From contig JAGBIM010000019.1 of NCBI GenBank assembly GCA_017934975.1, positions 1 to 64,000 of the forward strand: a stretch of 64,000 nucleotides of DNA. The letters are read 5' to 3'. How positions within the stretch are numbered: the first letter of the stretch is position 1; every line of letters begins with the position of its first letter. The stretch is from Clostridia bacterium. GTDB taxonomy: Bacteria; Bacillota; Clostridia; Oscillospirales; UBA644. Position numbers and translations under genes: made by a program. Shown in pieces: positions 40,849 to 49,152 of the stretch. Under the pieces are notes generated by a model, which ran no database searches, was not told the origin of the DNA, and was given only the letters and a program-made list of their open reading frames with translations.

Positions 40849-42066
40849 ATGAAAACTGCAGTCATGTACGGCGCCGGAAACATCGGAAGAGGGTTTATCG
40901 GCACCCTCTTTTCCGCCTCGGGATACGAGACGGTCTTTGTTGACGTTTCTGCCCCCGTCGTTGAGGCTTTGAATCGGGACGGAGAATATCCCGTGCGGAT
41001 CCTTTCGGAGGATTCCTTTGAGGATCGGATCATCCGCAACGTCCGCGCCGTGGACGGAACCGACCCTTCTGCCGTGGCGGAGGCCATTGCTGAGGCGGAT
41101 ATGATGGCAACGGCGGTGGGGGTGAACGTGCTTCCGAAGATCGTTCCCTGCATCGTGGAGGGGCTGCGCCTTCGTCAAAAAATCAATCCGAAGCCGCTGA
41201 ATATCCTGATCTGCGAGAATCTGATGGATGCGGACAAGGTGCTGGAAGGGTTGATCAAATCCCATCTTTCCCCCGAGGAATCGTCTTGGTTCGACGCCTC
41301 CGTGGGCTTGGTGGAGACCTCCATCGGGCGGATGGTCCCCCTGCAGACCGAAGAAATGAAGGACGGCAATCCTCTGCGGGTCTGCGTGGAACGATACGAC
41401 TTTTTGCCCGTCAATAAGGCCGCTTTCAAGGGCGAAATTCCGCAAATTCATAACATGATCCCCTTTGAACCCTTCGATTTTTACGTAAAACGCAAGCTCT
41501 ACGTTCACAATATGAGCCACGCGCTCTGCGCCTATCTGGGGGATCTGCTGGGGCTGGAGTTTATCTATCAAAGCATCGATCGGGACGAGGTATATCGTCT
41601 GGTCCGCGGGGCCATGGAGGAGAGTATTCTCGCTCTGTCCCGTAAATATTCCGTGCCCTTGGGGGATCTGTCGGTGCACGTGGAGGATCTTCTGTACCGC
41701 TTTACCAACAAAGCTCTGAAGGACACCTGCAAGCGGGTGGGCAACGATGCCAAGCGCAAGCTTTCCCCTGCGGACCGTCTCGTCGGAGCGTTGAATCTTG
41801 CTTGGGAACAAGGGGTAAATCCGGTGTATCTTTCCGTTGGCGTGGCGGCGGCCCTCTTCCGTTATTTTGCGGAAAACGGGGTGGAAAACCCCTCGCGGGA
41901 GGACGCGGTTTCGGTGTTGCGAGATCATTGCAAACTTTCCCCCGATTTTAAACCGATGCAGATGATCTTGGATTATTACGAAAAACTGGTTTCCGACAAG
42001 GATCTTCCATCGATCCGTCGGGCTGTGGACGCGGAAAAAGCGGCTCTGCGCGGCGCGATCGTATAA
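40849..42066 (+). CDS. mtlD: Mannitol-1-phosphate 5-dehydrogenase-like protein
   Basis: The family oxidises mannitol-1-phosphate to fructose-6-phosphate with NAD. The 405-residue protein opens with VMYGAGNIGRGFIGTLFSASGYETVFVDVS, the Rossmann motif GxGxxGRG plus acidic end, followed by ENLMDADKVLE, VERYDFLPVNKAAFKG and the KLYVHNMSHALCAYLGD catalytic segment with its lysine and histidine. No mannitol PTS genes are adjacent. ATG 40849 is used for its AAATGGGAG site and fit to the family. It is slightly longer than the usual 380 residues, so other sugar acid or polyol substrates remain open. Confidence 0.82.
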   Translation: MKTAVMYGAGNIGRGFIGTLFSASGYETVFVDVSAPVVEALNRDGEYPVRILSEDSFEDRIIRNVRAVDGTDPSAVAEAIAEADMMATAVGVNVLPKIVPCIVEGLRLRQKINPKPLNILICENLMDADKVLEGLIKSHLSPEESSWFDASVGLVETSIGRMVPLQTEEMKDGNPLRVCVERYDFLPVNKAAFKGEIPQIHNMIPFEPFDFYVKRKLYVHNMSHALCAYLGDLLGLEFIYQSIDRDEVYRLVRGAMEESILALSRKYSVPLGDLSVHVEDLLYRFTNKALKDTCKRVGNDAKRKLSPADRLVGALNLAWEQGVNPVYLSVGVAAALFRYFAENGVENPSREDAVSVLRDHCKLSPDFKPMQMILDYYEKLVSDKDLPSIRRAVDAEKAALRGAIV

Positions 42067-42080
42067 ACCAAAACGGTTTA
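42064..42080 (+). promoter_or_regulatory. 17-bp palindromic operator candidate, copy 2
   Basis: TAAACCAAAACGGTTTA starts at the mtlD stop codon and ends 26 bp before the ATG at 42107. It shares the ACCAAAACGGT core with the copies at 22866-22882 and 42901-42917. The half-sites TAAACC and GGTTTA are perfectly symmetric here. Confidence 0.55.
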
Positions 42081-42106
42081 GATAAATGAAGTTTTATGAG
42101 GATACT

Positions 42107-42892
42107 ATGATTACGAAAGAGACGGTTCACGAATTTTTGTCGGCGGCGGGGATTGCGCGAAGCGATACGGTTTTGGTCCACACCTCCATGCGCGCTTTGG
42201 GTGCGGTGGAGGGCGGGTGCGACGGGCTGATCGACGGCTTCGTTTCCTATCTGTCGGAGGGGTTGTTTCTCGTGCCCACCCATACCTGGGCCAACGTGGG
42301 GAAGGAGAATCCCCGCTTCGTCGTGGGGCAGACCCCTCCCTGCATCGGAGCGTTGCCCTCCGTTGCCGCCTTTCGTAAGGACGGGGTGCGGTCCCTGCAT
42401 CCCACCCATTCGGTGGCCGCCTTCGGGCGACGGGCACGGGAATTCGTCGCGGGAGAGGAAAATGCCGCTTCTCCTTGCCCTCCCGGGGGCGTCTGGGTCC
42501 GTTTGTTGGAGGAAAAGGCAAAAATTCTGCTGTTGGGCGTGGGCTTGAACCGCAACACCTATCTGCACGCCGTGGACGAAATGATGGACCTGCCCGACCG
42601 TCTGGAGGAGCCCATTCCCCTCACCGTCGTAGACTATGACGGGGCGGAATACGCCCTTTCCTTTCGCAAGCACGCGGCCTTTACGGGCTCGGAAAATTTC
42701 GGCAATTACCGCAAAGCTCTGGAGTATTGCGGAGCCCTTCGGTTTTCCCGATTGGGGAATGCGGAGGTGGGGATCTTCGACACCGTCAAGGGGACTGCGA
42801 TGATCCGTCGGCTCTGGTCCGTGGCGGAATACGATCTCTGCGCTCAGGCAGGGGAAATCCCCGAATCCTATTACCGCGATTTTGTTGAATAA
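42107..42892 (+). CDS. AAC(3)-family N-acetyltransferase
   Basis: Antibiotic_NAT proteins use acetyl-CoA; some acetylate aminoglycosides, but many chromosomal members have other or unknown substrates. The 261-residue protein shows SDTVLVHTSMRALGAVEGGCDGLIDGF, LFLVPTHTW, HPTHSVAAFGRRA with the catalytic histidine region and GVGLNRNTYLHAVDEMM. No resistance role is claimed. ATG 42107 with TGAGGATA upstream suits the family N-terminus; an ATG at 42086 lacks a good site. It sits between two sugar-linked genes and below operator copy 2. Confidence 0.82.
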   Translation: MITKETVHEFLSAAGIARSDTVLVHTSMRALGAVEGGCDGLIDGFVSYLSEGLFLVPTHTWANVGKENPRFVVGQTPPCIGALPSVAAFRKDGVRSLHPTHSVAAFGRRAREFVAGEENAASPCPPGGVWVRLLEEKAKILLLGVGLNRNTYLHAVDEMMDLPDRLEEPIPLTVVDYDGAEYALSFRKHAAFTGSENFGNYRKALEYCGALRFSRLGNAEVGIFDTVKGTAMIRRLWSVAEYDLCAQAGEIPESYYRDFVE

Positions 42893-42900
42893 AAAAGATT

Positions 42901-42917
42901 TATACCAAAACGGTATA
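42901..42917 (+). promoter_or_regulatory. 17-bp palindromic operator candidate, copy 3
   Basis: TATACCAAAACGGTATA, with perfectly symmetric half-sites TATACC and GGTATA, lies 8 bp after the stop of the preceding gene and 15 bp before the ATG at 42933. The same 15-bp distance separates copy 1 from its gene. Confidence 0.55.
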
Positions 42918-42932
42918 AGACGGAGGTTTATT

Positions 42933-43949
42933 ATGATTGAACTGATTCCCGAAGCCGGTCGGTTTTACAAGGCCAATCTGCACAGTCACAGTACCGTGTC
43001 CGACGGGGTGCAGACCCCCGAGCAGGTGAAGGAGCTTTACAAGAGCATGGGCTATCACGCCGTGTGCTTCACCGATCACGAAATCATCCTGCCCCACAAG
43101 GATCTGTGTGACGAAAGCTTCGTGGCGTTGCACGGATACGAGGTGTCGGTCAAGCAGAATCTGGACGCTCATACGGGGTGCTTCATGCCCGTGTATCACT
43201 TCAATCTCATCGCCAAGGACCCGGATAACGTGACCATGGCGCGATTTTACAAGAACAATCCCTCCTGGGCGGGGAATTCCAGAATGTGGGCGGAAAAATG
43301 CGGAAAATATTCCGACGTGATCGAGCGCTCTTATTACGATATCGACTGGCTCAACGATTACACGAAGGCTTTGGGCGAGGCGGGGTATCTGGTCAACTAC
43401 AACCATCCCGAATGGTCCCTGCACGGGCCTGCGGATTACGTGGGGCTCAAATATATCGACTCCATTGAGGTGATCAACGGAGGCTGCCACGTGATCAACG
43501 ATAACACGTCGCTTCACTATCATCAGCTTTTGCGGGCGGGCAGACGGGTGTTCCCCACGGCGGGGGACGATAACCACGGCACGGAAAGCGTGGGGATGGG
43601 CTGGACCATGATCAAGGCTCCCGAGCTGACCTACGAGGCGCTGATCCGCGGTCTGGAGCAGGGGCATTGCTACGCCTCCGAAGGGCCCGAAATTCTGAGT
43701 CTCGTGTTGGAGAACGGAAAAATTAAGGTAAAAACCTCTCCTGCCTTTGGTATTTACCTGCTCAGCGAGGGCCGTTGCGGCGTGTGGGAAGAAAATCGCG
43801 AAACCCTGCTCACCGAAGCGGAATTCGATTACCGTCCCGATCTCTTCGGCTCCTTCTTCCGTATCGAGGTGCGGGACGCCCAAGGCTATAAGGCCTTCTC
43901 CAACGCCTACTTTACCGACGAAATCGCCGAAAAACTGGCAAAAGAATAA
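42933..43949 (+). CDS. PHP-domain protein, paralogue of 26983-27894
   Basis: The 338-residue protein starts with RFYKANLHSHSTVSDGVQTPEQV (PHP HxH motif), then VCFTDHE, a long extra loop (about 75-140) not present in the paralogue, NYNHPEWSLHGPADYVG, and AGDDNHG, which give the remaining metal ligands. It matches the protein encoded at 26983-27894 at the N-terminus, and both end in a similar beta domain. ATG 42933 has GGAGGTT upstream. The substrate is unknown. Confidence 0.8.
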   Translation: MIELIPEAGRFYKANLHSHSTVSDGVQTPEQVKELYKSMGYHAVCFTDHEIILPHKDLCDESFVALHGYEVSVKQNLDAHTGCFMPVYHFNLIAKDPDNVTMARFYKNNPSWAGNSRMWAEKCGKYSDVIERSYYDIDWLNDYTKALGEAGYLVNYNHPEWSLHGPADYVGLKYIDSIEVINGGCHVINDNTSLHYHQLLRAGRRVFPTAGDDNHGTESVGMGWTMIKAPELTYEALIRGLEQGHCYASEGPEILSLVLENGKIKVKTSPAFGIYLLSEGRCGVWEENRETLLTEAEFDYRPDLFGSFFRIEVRDAQGYKAFSNAYFTDEIAEKLAKE

Positions 43950-43950
43950 C

Positions 43951-43990
43951 CGCAAAGACCGATTGCGCCCTGCAGTCGGTCTTTTTGCGG
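43951..43990 (+). terminator. Terminator after the PHP gene
   Basis: AAAGACCGA (43954-43962) pairs with TCGGTCTTT (43976-43984), followed by TT; outer CCGCA/TGCGG pairs extend the stem. Confidence 0.8.
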
Positions 43991-43998
43991 AATGATTC

Positions 43999-44027
43999 TT
44001 GACATTTCGTCATAGATATGGTATAAT
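43999..44027 (+). promoter_or_regulatory. Promoter of the zinc-ribbon protein gene
   Basis: TTGACA (43999-44004), 17 nt and TATAAT (44022-44027) give a start near 44034 and a leader of about 70 nt that contains the upstream ORF. Confidence 0.85.
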
Positions 44028-44085
44028 AAATATCAGTAGGGGACGAAGCCCTCTTCCTCCCCGAAAAACTCTTGAAAGGAGAGGG

Positions 44086-44109
44086 ATGGAATTTTTCCAT
44101 CCGAGATGA
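44086..44109 (+). CDS. Seven-codon upstream ORF (MEFFHPR)
   Basis: GAAAGGAGAGGG (44074-44085) directly precedes an ATG at 44086 that opens a 7-codon frame. Its TGA (44107-44109) overlaps the ATG of the main gene at 44106 in an ATGA. The main gene has no other ribosome site at the right distance. The uORF also forms a perfect 8-bp hairpin, GGATGGAA with TTCCATCC (44084-44091 and 44095-44102). This suggests translational coupling or a regulatory leader peptide. Being so short, it could also be chance. Confidence 0.5.
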   Translation: MEFFHPR

Positions 44110-45845
44110 TTATGTTTTGTTCAAAATGCGGCGCACAGATGAATGACGACGTGCGTTTCTGTCCCTCCTGCGGAACCGCCGTGGAGAACGCGGCCCCCGC
44201 GCAGAAGGCCACTGAAGTTCCCGCCCCCGTTGCGGAACAGACCTTTGACGTGGCTCCCGTTGCCGAAGTTTCTGCGGAACCTGCTCCCGTCAAAAAGAAA
44301 GGGAAGGGTCTGAAGGCTTTTGTCCTGGTTGCGGTTTCCCTGCTGGTGGTGGCTGCTTTGGTGCTGGGTTGGTTTTTGATCTTTGCGAAGGATAAGGGGG
44401 CTCCCGAAGATTACCTCGTCCGCGTGGAAGAAAACGCCCTGAAGCAGAGTATTTCTTCTCTGACGAGCGGGTTTGATCGCCTCACCTCGATGCAGAAGGG
44501 CAACGTGGGTTCGAAGGGGAATATTGCAGTTGAGATTGACAAAACGGTTCTTTCCGCTCTGACTTCGGGCTTGAATATGGATCTGGACTTTTTGAGTGAC
44601 ATTTCCATCGATGTGTACGCTTCTTCCGGTACCAACGGCGTGGTCGGGGAAGTTCTCACGCTGAATCTCGGCGGCGAAAAAATCGCTACCCTGGAAATGA
44701 TTGCGGATTCGGAAACGATGGAATACTATTTCCGCGTTCCCGAATTTAACGATGAATATCTGAAGATGTCTCTCACCGAACTGTACGCTTCTATCTACGG
44801 CATAGATGACGATATGCAGACGCTGACGTCTTATATGGACCTGCTGAACGGAGGCCTTTCCGATCCCTTGGAAGGGTTCGATCTGGATGCCGAAGAGGTT
44901 GAAGATCTGCTGGTCAAGTATCTGACCATTGCTTTGCAATCCATTGAAACGGTTACCATGGATGATTACAATCTGACCGTGGACGGGGTAACCCAGCCTG
45001 TGACCCGTCTGACCGTGAAGGTTACCCAGGGAGATCTGTTGCGGATGCTCCGTGCGGTTCTCACCGAAATGAAGCAGGATGAAACGATAAACGATCTGTT
45101 CCGTTCCTTCCTGGATATGGCAAAAGGCCTTTCTTCCGCCTTCGGGGAAGATGTTAATATGGATATGGGCGCGCTTAATCCGAATCTGAGTACGCTCATT
45201 GACATGCTTCTGATTCAGATCCCCGATCCCGAAACGAATTTTGAAGGGAAAAACGACGTTCTGTTTACCCTTTACGATTACGTAGACGACGATGACGCCA
45301 TCGTTGGACGTTGTCTGAAAGCCGATGAAACGGAACTGTTCTACGGTTGCGCGGAGCAGGGGGAAGACCGCGCCTTCACGCTCACCGTGGACGGCGAAGA
45401 ATTCTTGCTTGGCCGCGGAACGGTGAAGGACGGATTGTTCACCGGGGACGTGAAGCTGTTTAACGGAGCGGGGAAAGAAGTGTTTGCGATAGACGTGAAA
45501 GACTTCCTTGCCGACGATGAGGTCGTAAAGGGAACGATTTCCTTTACGCTGCCTGCCGAACTGACGGACGGCGTCTCCGTTGGGGCTGAATGGAAGATCG
45601 GGGAAATCTCCCTTGGAAAGACTTCTATGGAATTTACCGTGAAGGTTCAGGGGCTTTCCGTGGTGACGATGAAGGCCTCCTCCGATCTTGCCGACTATCG
45701 GAGTTATTCGATTCCCGAGGACTCTTATGACGCGATAGACGAAACCGAGTTGTACGCCTGGCTGTCGAAGGTGGACACGGAAGGGGTTCTGGAGCTTGTG
45801 GAAGATCTGGGATTGAGTGAATTCCTGGAAGACTTTTTCGCTTGA
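44106..45845 (+). CDS. Zinc-ribbon membrane protein with large extracytoplasmic domain
   Basis: The 579-residue protein begins MIMFCSKCGAQMNDDVRFCPSCGTAVE, a zinc ribbon of two CxxC pairs. An Ala/Pro/Val/Glu-rich linker follows, then one membrane helix (about 75-95; KAFVLVAVSLLVVAALVLGWFL) and a 480-residue extracytoplasmic region with no motif I know. Similar zinc-ribbon/single-helix proteins are frequent in Clostridia, of unknown function. The start is either 44106 (coupled to the upstream ORF) or 44112, two codons later. It has its own promoter and a hairpin after it. Confidence 0.75.
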   Translation: MIMFCSKCGAQMNDDVRFCPSCGTAVENAAPAQKATEVPAPVAEQTFDVAPVAEVSAEPAPVKKKGKGLKAFVLVAVSLLVVAALVLGWFLIFAKDKGAPEDYLVRVEENALKQSISSLTSGFDRLTSMQKGNVGSKGNIAVEIDKTVLSALTSGLNMDLDFLSDISIDVYASSGTNGVVGEVLTLNLGGEKIATLEMIADSETMEYYFRVPEFNDEYLKMSLTELYASIYGIDDDMQTLTSYMDLLNGGLSDPLEGFDLDAEEVEDLLVKYLTIALQSIETVTMDDYNLTVDGVTQPVTRLTVKVTQGDLLRMLRAVLTEMKQDETINDLFRSFLDMAKGLSSAFGEDVNMDMGALNPNLSTLIDMLLIQIPDPETNFEGKNDVLFTLYDYVDDDDAIVGRCLKADETELFYGCAEQGEDRAFTLTVDGEEFLLGRGTVKDGLFTGDVKLFNGAGKEVFAIDVKDFLADDEVVKGTISFTLPAELTDGVSVGAEWKIGEISLGKTSMEFTVKVQGLSVVTMKASSDLADYRSYSIPEDSYDAIDETELYAWLSKVDTEGVLELVEDLGLSEFLEDFFA

Positions 45846-45863
45846 TTTTTTGGAAAATTTCTC

Positions 45864-45893
45864 TTGGCGCCGATGAGTTTTTGTCGGCGCCAA
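45864..45893. terminator. Perfect hairpin between zinc-ribbon and ABC genes
   Basis: A perfect 10-bp stem, TTGGCGCCGA (45864-45873) with TCGGCGCCAA (45884-45893), lies 20 bp after the zinc-ribbon stop. No T-run follows on either strand, so it may be a weak terminator, an mRNA-stabilising hairpin or a protein site. Confidence 0.5.
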
Positions 45894-45917
45894 CCTTATA
45901 CTCGGGAGGCGGATGCC

Positions 45918-46586
45918 GTGCGCATCGAATTGGAAAATATCAAAAAATCCTTTCGGAAAAAAGAGGTTCTGAAGGGGATTTCTTTGTCTGCCGAAAGCGG
46001 AACCTGCATCGGGATTCTCGGCGGAAACGGAAGCGGAAAATCCACTCTGTTATCCATTCTTGCAGGGGTTCAGCCCTGTGACGAGGGACGGTTCCTCTGC
46101 GACGGAAGGGATCTGTTGCGGGATACGGCCCTGCGGGGAAGAGCCGTGGGATACGTGCCTCAGGGGACTCCTCTCATGGAGGAGCTGACGGCAAAGGACA
46201 ACTTGTCCTTGTGGTATTCCAAGGATGCTATGGAGCGGGAGCTGGAGAACGGAGTTCTGCGGATGTTGGGGGTGGATCGGTTTTTGAAGACCACCGTGTC
46301 CAAGATGTCGGGCGGGATGAAAAAGCGGCTTTCCATCGGATGTGCCGTGGCAAAGCGCCCTCCGATTTTGCTTCTTGACGAGCCTTCCGCGGCGTTGGAT
46401 CTGGAGTGTAAAGAAAATATTGCCCAATATCTCACCCTCTATAAGCAGGGGGGCGGAATTTTACTGCTGGCCACCCACGACGCGGCGGAGCTTGCCCTCT
46501 GCGATCAATGGTATATTTTGAAGGACGGTCTTTCCTTGTCCTATCAATACGACGGGAACGTGGAACGGCTGGTGAAGAGTCTTTGA
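45918..46586 (+). CDS. ABC transporter ATPase
   Basis: The 222-residue ATPase has Walker A GGNGSGKST, Q-loop YVPQGTPL, signature SKMSGGMKKRLSIGC, Walker B ILLLDEPSAALDL and H-loop ATHDAAEL. A GTG start at 45918 is chosen because GGGAGGCGG lies before it and the family begins at IELENIKKSF. It precedes two ABC-2 permease genes by 1 and 4 bp, so the three form an exporter with one ATPase dimer and a permease pair. The substrate is unknown. Confidence 0.9.
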   Translation: MRIELENIKKSFRKKEVLKGISLSAESGTCIGILGGNGSGKSTLLSILAGVQPCDEGRFLCDGRDLLRDTALRGRAVGYVPQGTPLMEELTAKDNLSLWYSKDAMERELENGVLRMLGVDRFLKTTVSKMSGGMKKRLSIGCAVAKRPPILLLDEPSAALDLECKENIAQYLTLYKQGGGILLLATHDAAELALCDQWYILKDGLSLSYQYDGNVERLVKSL

Positions 46587-46587
46587 T

Positions 46588-47814
46588 ATGCGTACTTATT
46601 TCAGACTTCAACTGAAGCGGGTGTGGAAGCGTCTGCCCCTGCTTCTTCTTTCCGTAACGGTGCTGACGGGGAGCCTTCTGCTCCTGCTGGGCGCGCTTCT
46701 GCGGTCCGACGCCCAAGGGGAAGAAAAGACCCGCGTGCGGATCGCCGTGGTGGGGAATTCGGAAGAAAGCTATATGGAAATCGGGCTGGTGGCGCTGGAA
46801 AGCATCGACAATTCCCGTTTTGCGTTGGACGTGTCACCCATGTCCGAAGCGGAGGCCGAGGCCGCGTTGAAAAAACGGGAGATCTCCGCGTACGTGATTT
46901 TCCCCGACGGATTTATTCAGGACGCCATGAACGGGAAGGTAAAACCCCTTTCCTACGTAACCTACGGCGGCGCCGGCGGCTTGACCGCCCTGTTTGAGCG
47001 GGAGATTACCGAGGTGATCTCCGACTTTGCGCTGTATTCCCAAAAGGGAACCTACGGCTCTTCCTCCGCCTTGCGGGAGACCGGCTATCCGGGGAATTTG
47101 TCCGAGCGGATGAACGAAATCAGCCTGCGCTACGTTTCGCTGATTCTGAACCGCCCCGATTGGTACGCCGTGACGGAATTGGGAATTTCCGATTCTTTGG
47201 GGTTTGCGTCTTCCTTGGGGTGCGGTTTTGCGGTGTTTTTTCTCTTCTTGATGACCCTGCCCTTCGCCCTTTTGTTCGGCAGGGGAGAGGATTCCCTGGG
47301 GCGGGTACTGGCCGCCAAGGGGTTCGGGGATGTTCGGCGTACCCTTGCCGATTGCGGAGCTCTGCTGACAGGGTTGTTCTCCGTGGTTCTGCTCCTGGGC
47401 GGATTGGTTTGGTGTGCGGGGATCTTTTTCGAGGATACTCTATCCTTTCTTCCGTCGGGATCGGAACTGTTTTTGCTGATTCTGCGCACTCTGCCCGTGT
47501 TGGCGGTGGTTGCGGCCTTCGGTCTGATGGTCTTTTCGTCGGCGGGGCACGCGGTGGGCGGAATTCTGCTGCATTTTTTGCTCTCGCTGATTCTTGCGTA
47601 CGTTTCGGGGTGTCTGTATCCTGCGTACGCCCTTCCCGAAGGGGTTCAGATTCTTGCGGAATTTTTGCCCACGGGGATCGCCCGCTCTTATTTTGCCGCG
47701 TGTATTACGGGAAATTCCACCCTGCTTTCGGGGGGATGCCTGCTTGTGTACGGGGCGGGATTTTTCGCCGTAACGGTGCTCCTTCGTCGGGCAAGACGGA
47801 AAGGACGGGGGTGA
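46588..47814 (+). CDS. ABC-2 type permease, first subunit
   Basis: The 408-residue protein has one helix near residues 13-32 (PLLLLSVTVLTGSLLLLLGA), an extracytoplasmic domain to about residue 205, then five more helices, the usual ABC-2 layout for NatB/LnrM-like exporters. GGLTALFEREITEV and DSLGFAS border the second helix. It starts 1 bp after the ATPase stop. A heterodimer with the next gene product is likely. Confidence 0.82.
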   Translation: MRTYFRLQLKRVWKRLPLLLLSVTVLTGSLLLLLGALLRSDAQGEEKTRVRIAVVGNSEESYMEIGLVALESIDNSRFALDVSPMSEAEAEAALKKREISAYVIFPDGFIQDAMNGKVKPLSYVTYGGAGGLTALFEREITEVISDFALYSQKGTYGSSSALRETGYPGNLSERMNEISLRYVSLILNRPDWYAVTELGISDSLGFASSLGCGFAVFFLFLMTLPFALLFGRGEDSLGRVLAAKGFGDVRRTLADCGALLTGLFSVVLLLGGLVWCAGIFFEDTLSFLPSGSELFLLILRTLPVLAVVAAFGLMVFSSAGHAVGGILLHFLLSLILAYVSGCLYPAYALPEGVQILAEFLPTGIARSYFAACITGNSTLLSGGCLLVYGAGFFAVTVLLRRARRKGRG

Positions 47815-47818
47815 GTGT

Positions 47819-48949
47819 ATGCGGTTGTTGCGTTGGATTTTGCTTTTGTCCAAACGGTTATATAAAAAGCCTGCCTTTTTGCTGATTCTCCTTTTGATTC
47901 CCCTTGCGGTGTTCGGGCTTGGGAGCATGGCAGAGGAGGACCACGGGATGTTGCACATTCTGTTGGTGCAACGGGATCCTTCTGACCCTCTCTCTTCTTC
48001 GGTGGTTGCCCGTCTGCAGGAGGAGGACGGTCTGATTCGGTTTTCCTCCTGCCCCTCTGCGGAACGGGCGGAAGAGTTGGTCCGTCGGGGAAAAGCCGAC
48101 GGGGCGTGGATTTTTGATGCCGATCTTTCCCGAAAAATTGCCGATTCCGTTTCCCGTCCCACGGGAGGAAACGCCTTCGTTGCGGTTCTTGAGCGGGAGT
48201 CTACCGTTACCCTGCGCCTTGCGCGGGAGAGACTGTGCGGCTCTTTGTTTGAATGTTGTTCTCAAGAACTGTTCCTCGATTACGTGCGGTCCTATTCCGA
48301 AGGGGCGCGGGACGTGTCGGACGAGGTTCTTCTGGAGCATTACCGCAACGCCTTTACGGCGGTGGAAGCCATTTTTGAGGTTTCCTACGTGGATGCGGCT
48401 CTTTCCGCGGCGGAGTTGGATTATCTTACGGCGCCCGTGCGCGGACTTTTGTCCGTAATTATCGCCCTTTGTTCCCTTGCTGCGGGAATCTGGTTTTTGC
48501 AGGATCTTCGGGGAGGACTGTTCTCCTGGCTCCCCTTCCGTCGGGTGAAATTCGTGGAATTCGGGTATCAGTATCTGACGGTTCTGAACGTGGCCGCGGT
48601 TTGCCTTTTTGCCTTGTTTGTCGCAGGACTCGGCGGGGATTTTCTGAGGGAGTTTGTTGTTCTTTTGTTGTATTGTCTTTGTGTTTCTTCCTTTGGATGC
48701 TTCCTGCGGGCTTTGTTTGGTTCCACGCGGATTCTCGCCCTTGCGTTGCCCCTGTCCGCCCTGCTGATGATCGGTTGCTGTCCCGTGTTTTTCTCTCTTT
48801 CGGGAAGCTTTTCCGTCATACAGTTTCTCTTCCCGCCCACCTATTATCTGCGAGGACTCGGAGACGAAATCTACCTGCTTTGGATGATGCTCTATACGGT
48901 TCTTTTGTGGGGCTTGTCCCGGCTTTTGTCCCGTCTGCGCCACGTCTGA
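47819..48949 (+). CDS. ABC-2 type permease, second subunit
   Basis: The 376-residue protein has the same architecture as the preceding one: helix near 18-40 (FLLILLLIPLAVFGLG), extracytoplasmic domain to about 200, five later helices. The two are paralogous in layout but little alike in sequence. It follows after 4 bp. A strong terminator ends the operon. No self-immunity or peptide precursor gene lies next to it. Confidence 0.82.
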   Translation: MRLLRWILLLSKRLYKKPAFLLILLLIPLAVFGLGSMAEEDHGMLHILLVQRDPSDPLSSSVVARLQEEDGLIRFSSCPSAERAEELVRRGKADGAWIFDADLSRKIADSVSRPTGGNAFVAVLERESTVTLRLARERLCGSLFECCSQELFLDYVRSYSEGARDVSDEVLLEHYRNAFTAVEAIFEVSYVDAALSAAELDYLTAPVRGLLSVIIALCSLAAGIWFLQDLRGGLFSWLPFRRVKFVEFGYQYLTVLNVAAVCLFALFVAGLGGDFLREFVVLLLYCLCVSSFGCFLRALFGSTRILALALPLSALLMIGCCPVFFSLSGSFSVIQFLFPPTYYLRGLGDEIYLLWMMLYTVLLWGLSRLLSRLRHV

Positions 48950-48966
48950 TCTCCCGTTTTCGGAAT

Positions 48967-49010
48967 CGCGCCGTTCGAACTTTTTTTGGTTTGAACGGTG
49001 CGTTTTTTTT
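48967..49010 (+). terminator. Terminator of the ABC-2 exporter operon
   Basis: CGCGCCGTTCGAAC (48967-48980) pairs with GTTTGAACGGTGCG (48989-49002) with one wobble and one mismatch, and is followed by eight T. Confidence 0.9.
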
Positions 49011-49078
49011 CATTTTTGAACAGAATGTAATATAAAGCGTTCTTTTTTCTGTTATTTCGCAAAAATCCGCTCTCCCGG

Positions 49079-49107
49079 TTGACATTTTTTTATATCTATG
49101 TTATAAT
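49079..49107 (+). promoter_or_regulatory. Promoter of the polysaccharide locus
   Basis: TTGACA (49079-49084), 17 nt and TATAAT (49102-49107). It drives the glycosyltransferase gene at 49153 and possibly the whole locus, as no strong promoter or terminator was seen in the later gaps. Confidence 0.82.
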
Positions 49108-49152
49108 ATATACACGCATACGCGTAAGTAACCATCCGGAAGGAAATTCACC

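Noticed and set aside
42107-42892. Antibiotic resistance gene
   Set aside because: Membership in the AAC(3) fold does not show aminoglycoside acetylation; the context is sugar-type metabolism and many chromosomal members have other roles.
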